A stretch of 20,154 nucleotides of DNA, taken from positions 1-20,154 of the forward strand of contig DATJAO010000055.1 of assembly GCA_035516175.1 (NCBI GenBank). Direction: 5' to 3'. Shown piece by piece: positions 1 through 8,447 of the stretch. The notes below the pieces were generated by a model that did not search any database, was not told where the DNA came from, and saw only the letters and a program-made list of their open reading frames with translations. Position 1 is the stretch's first letter; each line of letters opens with the position of its first letter. Made by a program: the position numbers and the translations under genes. Source of the DNA: DASPSR01 sp035516175. GTDB lineage: Bacteria; Nitrospirota; UBA9217.

Positions 1-1
1 C

Positions 2-1471
2 ATGGCATACGAAAATTTAAGGGATTTCATGGCGCTCCTCGAAAAAGAAGGGGAGCTCGTAAGGATCAAGGCAGAAGTCGACGCCGAGCTTGAGATTGCT
101 GAGATCACGGACCGGGTCTCAAAACAGAAGGGCGCCGAGAACAAAGCTCTCCTGTTCGAGCGGGTAAAGGATTCCCGGTTTACCGTTCTTACGAATGCAT
201 TCGGCTCCGCGAAGCGGATCTCCCGCGCGCTCGAGGTCAATGATCTTGATGAAATCGGCCAACGCATCAAGGATATCGTCGATCCGACAAATCTCTTTCC
301 CGGACCTGGCGCCGGGTTCATGGACAAGATCCAGATGTTGCCGAAACTGGCGGAGCTTACGAACTTCTTCCCGAAGACCGTGAAAAAAGCGCCCTGCCAG
401 GAGGTCGTTCTCACGGGCGAGCACGTAGACCTGTCCCGCATCCCCGTGCTCAAATGCTGGCCCGCAGACGGCGGTCGTTTCATCACGCTCCCCATGGTCT
501 GCACCATCGACCCTGTCACGAAGATCACGAACGTCGGAATGTACCGCATGCAGGTCTTTGACCATCAGACCACGGGAATGCACTGGCATAAGCACAAGGA
601 CGGGGCGCGTCACTATCAGCATTACGAGGCTGCGGGGAGGCGCATGGAAGTGGCGGTTGCCATCGGCGGCGACCCTTCCATTATCTATTCTTCCACGGCG
701 CCGCTCCCTCCGGCTATTGGAGAGTTCCTCTTTTCCGGTTTTCTTCGACAGAAGCCGCTTGAAGTCGTTCCGTGCAAAACCGTCGACGTGCGGGTTCCTG
801 CAGAAGCAGAGTTCGTTCTCGAAGGATTCGTCGATCCGAATGAACGCAGGATAGAAGGACCGTTCGGAGATCATACTGGCTACTATTCCGAAGCGGACGA
901 ATACCCGGTGTTCCATATCACTGCCATCACCCACCGGAAGGACGCTATCTACCCCGCTACCCTCGTCGGCCGCCCGCCACAGGAGGACGCATACCTCGGC
1001 AAGGCCACGGAGAGGATATTCCTGCCGCTCCTCCAGATGGTCGCACCCGATATCCTGGACATGGATATGCCGGTCGAAGGCGTGTTCCATAATAACGTGA
1101 TCGTCAAGATCAGGAAACGGTACCCGGGCCATGGGAAAAAAGTGATCCATACGATCTGGGGGACCGGCATGCTCATGCTCTCAAAGTTCGTCATCGTCTG
1201 CGATGAGGACGTGAATATCCATGATTATTCCGAGGTGACCTGGAAAGTCATGAACCATGTCGATCCCCAGCGCGATGTGGTGATCACGGACGGCCCGCTC
1301 GATATCCTTGACCACTCCTGCCCGCAGATCGGGTTCGGCGGCAAAATGGGAATTGACGCCACGCGGAAAGGACCCGGTGAGGGATTCACCCGGCCCTGGC
1401 CAGATGAGATCAGGATGGATCCGCAGATTCAAAAAAAGGTCGAAGAACGGTGGAGGGAGTACGGATTTTGA
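2..1471 (+). CDS. ubiD: UbiD family prenylated-FMN-dependent decarboxylase
   Basis: This 489-aa protein is full length for the UbiD family, which uses prenylated FMN for reversible decarboxylation of aromatic or unsaturated acids, classically 4-hydroxy-3-polyprenylbenzoate in quinone synthesis. The segment NVGMYRMQVFD (residues 177-187) supplies the conserved active-site Arg (R182). The motif EGPFGDHTGYY (285-295) supplies the acidic pair E285 and D290, equivalent to the Glu pair of fungal Fdc1. The ATG at position 2 opens the window, so its ribosome-binding site and any upstream operon partner (for example a UbiX flavin prenyltransferase) cannot be seen. The next gene starts 47 nt downstream on the same strand. 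The family is certain. The substrate is not: a menaquinone or ubiquinone precursor is the default guess, but paralogues act on other aromatic acids. Confidence 0.93.
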   Translation: MAYENLRDFMALLEKEGELVRIKAEVDAELEIAEITDRVSKQKGAENKALLFERVKDSRFTVLTNAFGSAKRISRALEVNDLDEIGQRIKDIVDPTNLFPGPGAGFMDKIQMLPKLAELTNFFPKTVKKAPCQEVVLTGEHVDLSRIPVLKCWPADGGRFITLPMVCTIDPVTKITNVGMYRMQVFDHQTTGMHWHKHKDGARHYQHYEAAGRRMEVAVAIGGDPSIIYSSTAPLPPAIGEFLFSGFLRQKPLEVVPCKTVDVRVPAEAEFVLEGFVDPNERRIEGPFGDHTGYYSEADEYPVFHITAITHRKDAIYPATLVGRPPQEDAYLGKATERIFLPLLQMVAPDILDMDMPVEGVFHNNVIVKIRKRYPGHGKKVIHTIWGTGMLMLSKFVIVCDEDVNIHDYSEVTWKVMNHVDPQRDVVITDGPLDILDHSCPQIGFGGKMGIDATRKGPGEGFTRPWPDEIRMDPQIQKKVEERWREYGF

Positions 1472-1518
1472 TGGCATCCCTCTAATGCCTGATCGCAATT
1501 ATCTCATTTGATCATCGT

Positions 1519-2859
1519 ATGCTGCTTCTTGAACTATTCTCGATATTTCTTCTGATTATGCTGAACGGTTTTTTTGCTGCCTCAGAAATCTCCCTGATTT
1601 CGCTGCGAAAGAGCCGTGTAAGGCACCTGGTAAAAAGCGGCAATCCGAAAGCAAAAAAAATCCAAAAACTCCAGGAGGAACCCGGACGCTTTCTCGCCAC
1701 CATTCAGGCCGGCGTTACCCTCATCGGCACCCTGGCCGCTACCCTCGGCGGTGTGATCGCCATCGAGCGCATTAAGCCGGTATTCGCTTCCATGCCGATC
1801 AACTTTTTCCGAAAAGCTGCGGAACCGCTCGCGGTCGGTGTTGTCGTCAGCTTGATCACGTATTTCACGCTGGTATTCGGGGAACTGGTCCCCAAGTCGC
1901 TGGCAATACGATATTCCGAGAAAATCGCTTTTGCCACATCGACTCCCATTGACATCCTTTCCCGGCTGTTTCGATGGATTCTGCGAATGCTTACGATTTC
2001 CAATGATTTCGTGCTCCGCCTGATCACGTCTGCCGAACAGCAGGAAGCTTTTCACATTTCGGAAGATGAGGTCAAATATCTCATCCGGGAAGGTCGGAAG
2101 ACCGGCGTGTTCGAGCCGTCCGAGGAGGACCTGATCCACAGCGTGTTCAAGTTTACCGATACGGTAGTGAAGGAAGTGATGGTGCCACGGACCGAGATCG
2201 TTGCCGTGGAGTCGGGCACCGACATCGACACCATCCTCGGTCTTATGAACACTAAAGGCTTCTCGCGCCTGCCGGTGTATTCCGAGACCATTGATAATGT
2301 TATCGGCGTCGTGTATCTTAAAGATATTCTTTCGCTCCATAGAACGAACAAACCGTTCCAGCTTGAGACGGTCCTCCGCAAGCCATACTTTGTGCCGCCG
2401 AACAAGAATGTAAGCGTCCTGCTCAAGGAGATGCGTGAACGACGTATCCATCTGGCGCTCGTGGGTGACGAGTATGGAGGTACTGACGGCCTGGTCACCA
2501 TGGAGGACCTCATCGAGGAAATCGTGGGCGACATCAGGGATGAACAGGAAAAAGAGCTCCGGGAGATCGAGGAGATCTCCGCAAACCGTTATGTCGTCGA
2601 TGGGAGAACGGACATTGGTAAGCTGAATGAGAGAATTGGGGCAAAACTTCCCGAGGACGAATTTGAGACCGTCGGAGGTTTTGTGCTCGGTCTGTTCGGC
2701 AGGCTGCCCGCAGAAGGAGACCAGGTCCGCTTCGACAATTTGTTGTTTACCGTGCTTCGTCTGCGGAAAAACCGCATCGCACGCATCCGGATACTAAAAT
2801 ACACGCCTGAAAATCATGAACGGAGTGAAGATGAAAACATCATTGGTTCTGGAGACTAA
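1519..2859 (+). CDS. CorC/HlyC (CNNM-type) membrane protein with CBS pair
   Basis: This 446-aa protein has the full architecture of the hemolysin-C/CorC family. An N-terminal DUF21 membrane domain (about residues 1-190) starts with a hydrophobic helix followed by the typical NGFFAASEISL. A paired CBS domain follows (about 205-330, with VMVPRTEIVAVE and MEDLIEEIVGDI), then the C-terminal CorC_HlyC domain (about 345-430, with LPEDEFETVGGFVLG). Relatives are linked to Mg2+ or Co2+ efflux and divalent-cation homeostasis, and the CBS pair binds adenine nucleotides. The hemolysin name is historical and does not mean a toxin. No clear Shine-Dalgarno sequence precedes ATG 1519, but it is the only start that keeps the first hydrophobic helix. 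Its end overlaps purC by 29 nt, which suggests translational coupling. Confidence 0.9.
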   Translation: MLLLELFSIFLLIMLNGFFAASEISLISLRKSRVRHLVKSGNPKAKKIQKLQEEPGRFLATIQAGVTLIGTLAATLGGVIAIERIKPVFASMPINFFRKAAEPLAVGVVVSLITYFTLVFGELVPKSLAIRYSEKIAFATSTPIDILSRLFRWILRMLTISNDFVLRLITSAEQQEAFHISEDEVKYLIREGRKTGVFEPSEEDLIHSVFKFTDTVVKEVMVPRTEIVAVESGTDIDTILGLMNTKGFSRLPVYSETIDNVIGVVYLKDILSLHRTNKPFQLETVLRKPYFVPPNKNVSVLLKEMRERRIHLALVGDEYGGTDGLVTMEDLIEEIVGDIRDEQEKELREIEEISANRYVVDGRTDIGKLNERIGAKLPEDEFETVGGFVLGLFGRLPAEGDQVRFDNLLFTVLRLRKNRIARIRILKYTPENHERSEDENIIGSGD

Positions 2860-3715
2860 TCTGTCCGGCTTAAATCCGCCCAAACGCGGCAAGGTGCGGG
2901 ATATTTACGACCTTGGAGATACGCTCCTGATCGTGGCAACGGACCGGATTTCGGCGTTCGACGTCGTGCTTCCTAATGCGGTCCCGGGAAAGGGCAGGGT
3001 GCTCACCGAGATATCCAAATACTGGTTCTCGCAGACCGAGTCTATCGTGAAGAACCACCTGATCACAGCAGAGGTGAAGGACTTCCCACAGGTCTGCCGG
3101 CCTCACGCGGCATTGCTCGAAGGCAGAAGCATGCTGGTGAAAAAGACGAGGCCACTACCCGTGGAATGTGTCGTACGAGGCTATCTGACGGGGTCCGGAC
3201 TTAAGGAGTACAAGGCTGCCGGTACCGTGAGCGGAATCAAACTTCCCCCCGGCATGACCGAAGCCTCCCGTCTGCCGGAGCCGATATTCACCCCCTCAAC
3301 CAAGGCAGAGGTTGGAGAGCACGATGAAAACATCGATTTCGACACGGTCATAAGACTGGTAGGAAAGGACACTGCCTACGAAATAAAAAAACATACGCTT
3401 GCCATCTATAAAAGGGCGTGTGAACTTGCGGAGCCAAAAGGGATCATCATCGCCGATACAAAACTTGAATTCGGTATATACCATGATGAGGTCATCCTCA
3501 TCGATGAAGTGCTCACGCCCGATTCCTCTCGATTCTGGCCTAAAAATGATTATCGAGAGGGAGTAGTACAGAAAAGTTTCGATAAGCAGTTCGTGCGGGA
3601 TTACTTGCTCTCCCTCAAATGGGACCAGCGCCCGCCAGCGCCCGTTCTCCCTGACGATGTCGTACGAAAGACGAGCGAGAAATACGTCGAAGTGCTCAGA
3701 ATGCTGACCAGATGA
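2831..3715 (+). CDS. purC: Phosphoribosylaminoimidazole-succinocarboxamide synthase (SAICAR synthetase)
   Basis: This enzyme joins CAIR and aspartate with ATP to give SAICAR in purine synthesis, in the cytosol. The 294-aa product carries the family hallmarks: GKVRDIYDLG near the N terminus, ATDRISAFD, VECVVRGYLTGSGLKEY (around residue 110), DTKLEFG, and LTPDSSRFWP near the C-terminal part. An ATG at 2816 is in frame, but ATG 2831 is preferred because GGAG at 2822-2825 sits 5 nt before it and the protein then begins MKTSLVLETNL as homologues do. The start lies inside the end of the CorC-like gene (29-nt overlap). A strong promoter begins only 10 nt after the stop codon, so purC probably closes this transcription group. 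No hairpin terminator is seen between them. Confidence 0.95.
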   Translation: MKTSLVLETNLSGLNPPKRGKVRDIYDLGDTLLIVATDRISAFDVVLPNAVPGKGRVLTEISKYWFSQTESIVKNHLITAEVKDFPQVCRPHAALLEGRSMLVKKTRPLPVECVVRGYLTGSGLKEYKAAGTVSGIKLPPGMTEASRLPEPIFTPSTKAEVGEHDENIDFDTVIRLVGKDTAYEIKKHTLAIYKRACELAEPKGIIIADTKLEFGIYHDEVILIDEVLTPDSSRFWPKNDYREGVVQKSFDKQFVRDYLLSLKWDQRPPAPVLPDDVVRKTSEKYVEVLRMLTR

Positions 3716-3724
3716 CGTTTGTCC

Positions 3725-3754
3725 TTGACACGCCTCGTGTCTCATCAGTATAAT
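3725..3754 (+). promoter_or_regulatory. Consensus sigma70-type promoter for lysS-lol operon
   Basis: TTGACA at 3725-3730 and TATAAT at 3749-3754 both match the housekeeping consensus perfectly, separated by 18 bp. Transcription would start near 3761, giving a leader of about 28 nt before the lysS ATG at 3789. It lies in the short purC-lysS gap, just after the purC stop. Two exact hexamers at near-optimal spacing make this the strongest promoter prediction in the window. Confidence 0.82.
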
Positions 3755-3788
3755 CCGCAATCGATCGACATTTGTGAAGGGGATCTTC

Positions 3789-5270
3789 ATGGAAGATTAT
3801 AACGAGTTGATCCAGCAGCGTTTTAAGAAGCTGGCTGAGATCAGCGCGATGGGAAAAAAGCCCTATGCTGGCAGGTTCTCGGTGTCTGCTTCCGCACAAC
3901 AGCTGCAGGACCGGTACGAGCGGACGAGCAAGGAAGACCTTGAGAAGGAGCGCGTCGGAGTAACGGTTGCCGGCAGGGTCATTGCCATGCGGAGCTTCGG
4001 GAAGGCATGCTTCAGCCACATCCAGGACAGCTCCGGGAAGATCCAGCTCTATTTTCAGAAAAACACGCTCGGCGATGAACGGTTTGATTTTTTCAAAAAG
4101 ATCGATATCGGTGATTTCATAGGCGCGAAAGGATTTTTATTTCGCACCAGGACGAACGAACTGACGCTGGACGTGGAGGACTTCACGCTCCTTTCGAAAT
4201 CCCTCCGTCCCTTGCCGGAAAAATGGCACGGGCTCACGGACGTGGAAATCCGCTACCGCCAGCGGTATGTTGACTTGATCGTCAATCCCGAGGTGAAAAA
4301 GGTCTTCCTCCTGCGAACGAAGATCATTCAGGCCATCCGTGCGTTCCTGAACGCCAGGGGATACATTGAAGTTGAAACCCCCATGATGCAGACCATCCCC
4401 GGCGGGGCCACGGCCAGACCGTTCAAGACACACCACAATGCCCTGGACATGGATCTCTACCTCCGGATCGCACCGGAGCTGTATCTCAAGCGCCTTCTCG
4501 TGGGCGGTTTTGAGCGGATCTACGAAATAAACCGCAATTTCCGGAACGAAGGCATTTCGACGCGCCACAATCCCGAATTTACCATGCTCGAATTTTATAC
4601 GGCTTACGCAGATTACCGTGATCTCATGGACATGACCGAGGAGATGATCGGGTCCGTCGTCCGGGATGTCCTCGGGACGACAGAGGTGGAGTACGAAGGA
4701 CACAGGATCAATCTTGCCCCGCCGTGGAAACGCATTACATTCCTCGATTCTCTGCGAGAGGCAGGCGTATCGGATGCTGTCCTCACGGACACCGATAAAG
4801 CGCGTGATCACGCAAAGAAGCTCGGCGCGAGCCTCAAGGGGGGGGAACCGCTCGGAAAGCTTCTGAACGAGATATTTGAGGCGTTGGTCGAGCCGAAGCT
4901 GATCAAGCCGACTTTTGTCACGGATTACCCCACTGACATATCGCCACTCTCCAAGAAAAGAGAGGATAATCCCGATTACGTGGAGCGTTTCGAACTGTTC
5001 ATCGTGGGCAGGGAGCTTGCGAATGCGTTCTCCGAGCTGAATGATCCTGTTGACCAGAAAGACCGTTTTTCCAAGCAGGTCTCCGAGCGCGAAGCTGGTG
5101 ATGAGGAAGCGCATCAGATGGACGAGGACTTTATCCGGGCCCTCGAATACGGTATGCCCCCCGCAGCCGGCGAGGGCATCGGGATCGACCGGCTGGTGAT
5201 GCTGCTCACCGGCTCGAGCTCCATCCGGGACGTGATCCTGTTCCCACAGATGAAGAAAGAAAAAACGTGA
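3789..5270 (+). CDS. lysS: Lysyl-tRNA synthetase, class II
   Basis: This enzyme charges tRNA-Lys with lysine at the expense of ATP. The 493-aa product has the LysS order: an N-terminal helix, an anticodon-binding OB fold (about residues 55-150), then the class II catalytic core. Motif 1 is around 178-205 (GYIEVETPMMQTIPGGATARPF region), motif 2 around 238-265 (FERIYEINRNFRNEGIS and RHNPEFTMLEFY), and motif 3 near the C terminus (GEGIGIDRLVMLLTGSSSIRD). A GTG at 3774 is in frame, but ATG 3789 is preferred: AAGGGGA at 3777-3783 lies 5 nt before it and would be inside the coding region otherwise. It heads the lysS-lolC-lolD transcript behind a consensus promoter, and its TGA overlaps the lolC GTG by 4 nt. 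Confidence 0.96.
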   Translation: MEDYNELIQQRFKKLAEISAMGKKPYAGRFSVSASAQQLQDRYERTSKEDLEKERVGVTVAGRVIAMRSFGKACFSHIQDSSGKIQLYFQKNTLGDERFDFFKKIDIGDFIGAKGFLFRTRTNELTLDVEDFTLLSKSLRPLPEKWHGLTDVEIRYRQRYVDLIVNPEVKKVFLLRTKIIQAIRAFLNARGYIEVETPMMQTIPGGATARPFKTHHNALDMDLYLRIAPELYLKRLLVGGFERIYEINRNFRNEGISTRHNPEFTMLEFYTAYADYRDLMDMTEEMIGSVVRDVLGTTEVEYEGHRINLAPPWKRITFLDSLREAGVSDAVLTDTDKARDHAKKLGASLKGGEPLGKLLNEIFEALVEPKLIKPTFVTDYPTDISPLSKKREDNPDYVERFELFIVGRELANAFSELNDPVDQKDRFSKQVSEREAGDEEAHQMDEDFIRALEYGMPPAAGEGIGIDRLVMLLTGSSSIRDVILFPQMKKEKT

Positions 5271-6502
5271 AAATTCCCTATGAGATATTCGTCAGTCTCC
5301 GATATCTAAAGACGAAAAAACGTTACGGCACCGTGTCGCTCAACACCTTCATCTCGATTGCGGGCGTGGTCATCGGCGTAGCAACGTCCATCATCACGCT
5401 TTCGGTCATGACGGGATTTCAAGGGTACTTCCGTGATAAGATCCTCTCTGCCATTTCGCACATCGTGGTGATGGAGTACACCGGGAGAGGGATAAAGGAC
5501 GAGGAAGCCCTGCAGGAAAAGGTCGACAGGGTCCCCCATGTCAAGGCTACGACACCGTTCATCATAAGCCAGGCCATGCTTACGAGCAAAGACCGCGTGC
5601 AGGGTGTCGTGGTGCGTGGGATCAATCCGGAGACCGAGGGCACGGTGACAAGCCTTGAAAAGAACATCACCGAGGGATCGCTTCGCGACCTCGAATCACG
5701 GGGGAAGAAGTTGCCAGGCATCGTGATCGGAGAGGACCTTGCCAGCAAATTCGGGGTGGTCATCGGCGATACGATCACCATGGTAAATCCCATCGGCGAG
5801 GAAACGGCCATGGGCATGGTCCCCAAAATGAGAAAGTTCGCTCTCGTCGGCATATTCGACGCAGGTATGTATGACTATAACACCGGATTTGCCTATATCT
5901 CACTGCCGGAAGCGCAAAAGTTCTTCGACATGCCTGACCGCGTCAGTGGCATCCAGGTGCGCGTCGACGAGATCTACAACGCCGATAAGATATCCGATGC
6001 CATCCTATCGGCCGTCGGATATCCCTATTACACGCGGAACTGGATCGAGATGAACAAGAATTTTTTTTCAGCGCTCAAACTTGAAAAGATGGGGATGTCG
6101 CTCCTCCTTATCGTCATTATCATCGTGGCGTCGTTCAACATCATCGGCACGCTCACGATGATCGTGATGGAAAAGAACAGAGAGATCGCGATCCTGAAGT
6201 CCATGGGGGCACCTGCCAAAAGCATAATGCAGATTTTCATGTTCGCCGGTCTTGTGATCGGTCTTGTGGGTACAACCATAGGCGCTCTCATCGGCTACGG
6301 CGCCGTTGCGCTTATCACGAGGACCGGCGTTATCTCACTTCCGAAGGACGTATACCAGGTTAGCCACTTGCCCCTTTCCATCACCGGTTTCGATATCCTG
6401 TTCATAGCGGCTATGGCGCTCGGGATCAGTTTCTTAGCAACGCTGTATCCGTCGTGGCAGGCAGCAAAGCAGGACCCGGTTGAAATACTGAGATATGAAT
6501 AG
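5267..6502 (+). CDS. lolC: Lipoprotein-releasing ABC transporter permease (LolC/LolE family)
   Basis: This 411-aa inner-membrane permease would extract lipoproteins from the inner membrane and pass them to LolA, powered by LolD. It has the FtsX/MacB-type layout: one transmembrane segment near residues 25-48 after the amphipathic start (FVSLRYLKTKKRYG), a large periplasmic domain (about 50-265), then three C-terminal transmembrane segments (about 275-300, 320-350, 375-398). It ends in the typical PSWQAAKQDPVEILRYE. It starts with GTG in a GTGA overlap with the lysS stop, which indicates translational coupling. Only one permease gene is visible, so a LolC/E-hybrid homodimer (the LolF arrangement) is possible. 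The operon with lolD supports lipoprotein release rather than cell division or macrolide export. Confidence 0.92.
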   Translation: MKIPYEIFVSLRYLKTKKRYGTVSLNTFISIAGVVIGVATSIITLSVMTGFQGYFRDKILSAISHIVVMEYTGRGIKDEEALQEKVDRVPHVKATTPFIISQAMLTSKDRVQGVVVRGINPETEGTVTSLEKNITEGSLRDLESRGKKLPGIVIGEDLASKFGVVIGDTITMVNPIGEETAMGMVPKMRKFALVGIFDAGMYDYNTGFAYISLPEAQKFFDMPDRVSGIQVRVDEIYNADKISDAILSAVGYPYYTRNWIEMNKNFFSALKLEKMGMSLLLIVIIIVASFNIIGTLTMIVMEKNREIAILKSMGAPAKSIMQIFMFAGLVIGLVGTTIGALIGYGAVALITRTGVISLPKDVYQVSHLPLSITGFDILFIAAMALGISFLATLYPSWQAAKQDPVEILRYE

Positions 6503-6552
6503 CACAGGAGATCAAAAAGTTCAGGTCGGGAGTCAATCGTGAGGAGGATGTC

Positions 6553-6792
6553 ATGGCTCAAAAAGGCGGCACGGTAAGAAGATTCATGTTGACCCTGATG
6601 TTGCTCGCGCTTCTCATCGTGGTCTTCATTATCCTGGGCGGCGGCAACCTGCTGAAGTCCACGGGCAAGTGGATTGGCGGCATGGGGAAAAAGGCGGAAG
6701 ATATCAAGGGGACGATCGAGCACAAGGCAACGACCATCGAGAAGACCGTCGAAAAGCTGAAAGAAAGCGACAAACCAGGAGAGAAGAAATAA
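6553..6792 (+). CDS. Small single-pass membrane protein between lolC and lolD
   Basis: I do not recognise this 79-aa protein. It has a short basic N terminus (about residues 1-9), one strongly hydrophobic helix (about 10-30), a Gly-rich hinge and a C-terminal tail rich in Lys and Glu (about 45-79) that looks like an amphipathic or coiled-coil helix. Basic residues before the helix suggest the N terminus is cytosolic and the tail periplasmic. The start is well supported: GAGGAGG at 6541-6547 sits 5 nt before ATG 6553. It is 50 nt downstream of lolC, and its stop overlaps the apparent lolD start in an ATAA junction. The position suggests it acts with or is co-produced with the Lol transporter. 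That role is inferred from context alone. Confidence 0.8.
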   Translation: MAQKGGTVRRFMLTLMLLALLIVVFIILGGGNLLKSTGKWIGGMGKKAEDIKGTIEHKATTIEKTVEKLKESDKPGEKK

Positions 6793-7472
6793 CTCGATCA
6801 CTCATTCATGTTCAGGAGCTTCGCAAGACCTTCATGAGCGGGACCGAAGAGCTCCATGTGCTCGAAGGCATTGACCTCGACATTCAGCAGGGTGAAATGC
6901 TTGCCATTGTGGGAGCCTCGGGAGTGGGCAAAAGCACCTTTCTCCATATCATTGGAGGACTTGACCGGCCCACGTCAGGCAAGGTGCTGTATGGGGATCT
7001 CGATGTCTTCGGGCTGAACAACGACCGGATCGCACAGTTCCGGAACGAACGGGTAGGGTTCGTTTTCCAGTTCCACCATCTGCTCCCGGAATTTTCCGCG
7101 CTGGAGAACGTGATGATGCCGGCGCTCATCCGGAGAATAGACAGGGATGACGCAGCCAAAACCGCAGCCGATATACTGAACGATGTGGGCCTCGGCGCGC
7201 GCCTGCATCACCGTCCGGGAGAACTGTCCGGCGGCGAACAACAGCGCGTGGCCGTTGCGAGGGCGCTCATGCTTCACCCTGATGTGGTGCTTGCCGACGA
7301 ACCAACGGGGAACCTTGATGTACACACGGGAGAGGCGGTTCATCAGCTCCTGCAAGACATCAACAAGCAGAAGGGCGTGACCTTTGTGATCGTGACCCAT
7401 AATGACAAGCTTGCCGTTCGAGCTGACCGAGTGCTCAGGATGACGGAGGGCAAGCTTAAGCCGGAGGATTGA
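6789..7472 (+). CDS. lolD: Lipoprotein-releasing ABC transporter ATPase LolD
   Basis: This is the cytosolic ATPase that powers lipoprotein release by the LolC-type permease. From the proposed start it has 227 aa, close to the roughly 230 usual for LolD. Visible motifs are Walker A GASGVGKST (42-50), the Q-loop region FVFQFHHLLPEFSALENV with the LolD-typical FQFHHLLPEF, signature LSGGEQQRVAVARAL, Walker B VVLADEPTGNLD, and H-loop VTHN. The start is odd: no ATG, GTG or TTG lies where homologues begin. ATA at 6789, overlapping the previous stop as ATAA and 7 nt after AGGAG (6777-6781), would give (M)TRSLIHVQELRKTF, a normal LolD N terminus. The next ATG (6834) would remove the first beta strand and has no well-placed ribosome-binding site. 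A sequencing error for ATG is possible. Confidence 0.9.
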   Translation: MTRSLIHVQELRKTFMSGTEELHVLEGIDLDIQQGEMLAIVGASGVGKSTFLHIIGGLDRPTSGKVLYGDLDVFGLNNDRIAQFRNERVGFVFQFHHLLPEFSALENVMMPALIRRIDRDDAAKTAADILNDVGLGARLHHRPGELSGGEQQRVAVARALMLHPDVVLADEPTGNLDVHTGEAVHQLLQDINKQKGVTFVIVTHNDKLAVRADRVLRMTEGKLKPED

Positions 7473-7551
7473 CGGGGCGCCTGTCTGAAGCAGCGCGTTC
7501 GCTCCGAACCGAGGAATCACTCCGTATCCATGGCCTAAAGTATCTTTTCCC

Positions 7552-7581
7552 TTGACTTTAAGCAGGCTTCATAAGTATTAT
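7552..7581 (+). promoter_or_regulatory. Predicted sigma70-type promoter for the heme/cytochrome cluster
   Basis: TTGACT at 7552-7557 (5 of 6 matches) and TATTAT at 7576-7581 (5 of 6) are separated by 18 bp. They lie 42 nt before the ccsB-like ATG, so transcription would begin near 7588. An overlapping alternative -10 hexamer, TATAAA at 7579-7584, is also present. It would drive ccsB-hemA-hemC-cobA/hemD and perhaps hesB and hemB. Confidence 0.65.
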
Positions 7582-7622
7582 AAAAGGTCTTATTCATCAG
7601 ATCACTACCGGGGAACAGCCTT

Positions 7623-8435
7623 ATGAATCTTCTTTTTTTTCAAGCAACTATGGGTGTATACCTGTGCTCTGCCGCAGGGTATATCGCCTACATCATAAAA
7701 CCGGAACGCACCTGGCTTGCCGCTGCCTCGCTCTGGGTCACGGTAGCCGGATATCTTCTGCATATATCCTATTTTGCACTGCGATGGGCTGAATCCGGCC
7801 GTATCCCGGTCACGAACTTCTTCGAAGCCGCCAATTTTCTCGGCATGGGGATTGTACTCGTGTTCCTGGTCATGGAATTCCGGTTCAAGATTGCCGCTCT
7901 TGGCTCGTTCATGCTGCCGCTCGTCCTTATCCTCATGATCCCAACTTCGGTGCTGTCCGGGAGGATCGAGGAAATGAAACCCGTGCTCAAGAGCGGCTGG
8001 CTTGGGGTGCATACAAGCTTAGCCGTTCTCGGTGATGCCGCATTCGCCTTCTCCTTCATCGTTTCCATTATGTACCTGATTCAGGAGCGCCAGCTCAAGG
8101 CCAAACATCTGGGCGCGATATTTCATCGCCTGCCGTCGCTCGATATCATGGATACCCTCGGCTACAAGGCGCTTACGTTTGGCTGGCCCCTGTTCACTCT
8201 CGGCATGATCAGCGGTTCGATCTGGGCGAACAGCGCATGGGGAACGTACTGGAGCTGGGACCCGAAGGAGACCTGGTCGCTCATCACCTGGGTCATCTAT
8301 CTGGTGCTTCTGCACCTGCGTACGATCGGGTGGCGGGGTAGGAAGATGGCCTTCCTCTCGATCCTCGGATTCGTGTTTGTTCTACTCAGCTTCTTTGTCG
8401 TAAGCCGCGTGAACGTCGGGAAACATACGTTTTAA
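7623..8435 (+). CDS. ccsB: CcsA/CcsB-HemX family cytochrome c assembly membrane protein
   Basis: This 270-aa polytopic inner-membrane protein has about eight hydrophobic helices. The tryptophan-rich segment WGTYWSWDPKETWS (about residues 206-219) is the WWD-type heme-handling motif of the CcmC/CcmF/CcsA superfamily. CcsA-type proteins of System II move heme across the membrane and attach it to apocytochromes c. HemX-type relatives sit beside hemA and may influence HemA levels. GGGGA at 7610-7614 lies 8 nt before ATG 7623, and a predicted promoter is upstream. hemA follows 12 nt downstream. The partner ResB/Ccs1 protein is not in the window, so CcsA-type assembly factor and HemX-like accessory both remain open. 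Confidence 0.88.
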   Translation: MNLLFFQATMGVYLCSAAGYIAYIIKPERTWLAAASLWVTVAGYLLHISYFALRWAESGRIPVTNFFEAANFLGMGIVLVFLVMEFRFKIAALGSFMLPLVLILMIPTSVLSGRIEEMKPVLKSGWLGVHTSLAVLGDAAFAFSFIVSIMYLIQERQLKAKHLGAIFHRLPSLDIMDTLGYKALTFGWPLFTLGMISGSIWANSAWGTYWSWDPKETWSLITWVIYLVLLHLRTIGWRGRKMAFLSILGFVFVLLSFFVVSRVNVGKHTF

Positions 8436-8447
8436 GGTGGCGGAAGA

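Noticed and set aside
119..1150. 343-codon open frame on the minus strand inside the UbiD gene
   Set aside because: It is antisense to a full-length, motif-rich UbiD protein and has no family-like motifs. Long antisense frames are expected in GC-rich genes.
4137..5114. 325-codon minus-strand frame inside lysS
   Set aside because: It is antisense to the catalytic core of LysS; its composition is that of a shadow frame.
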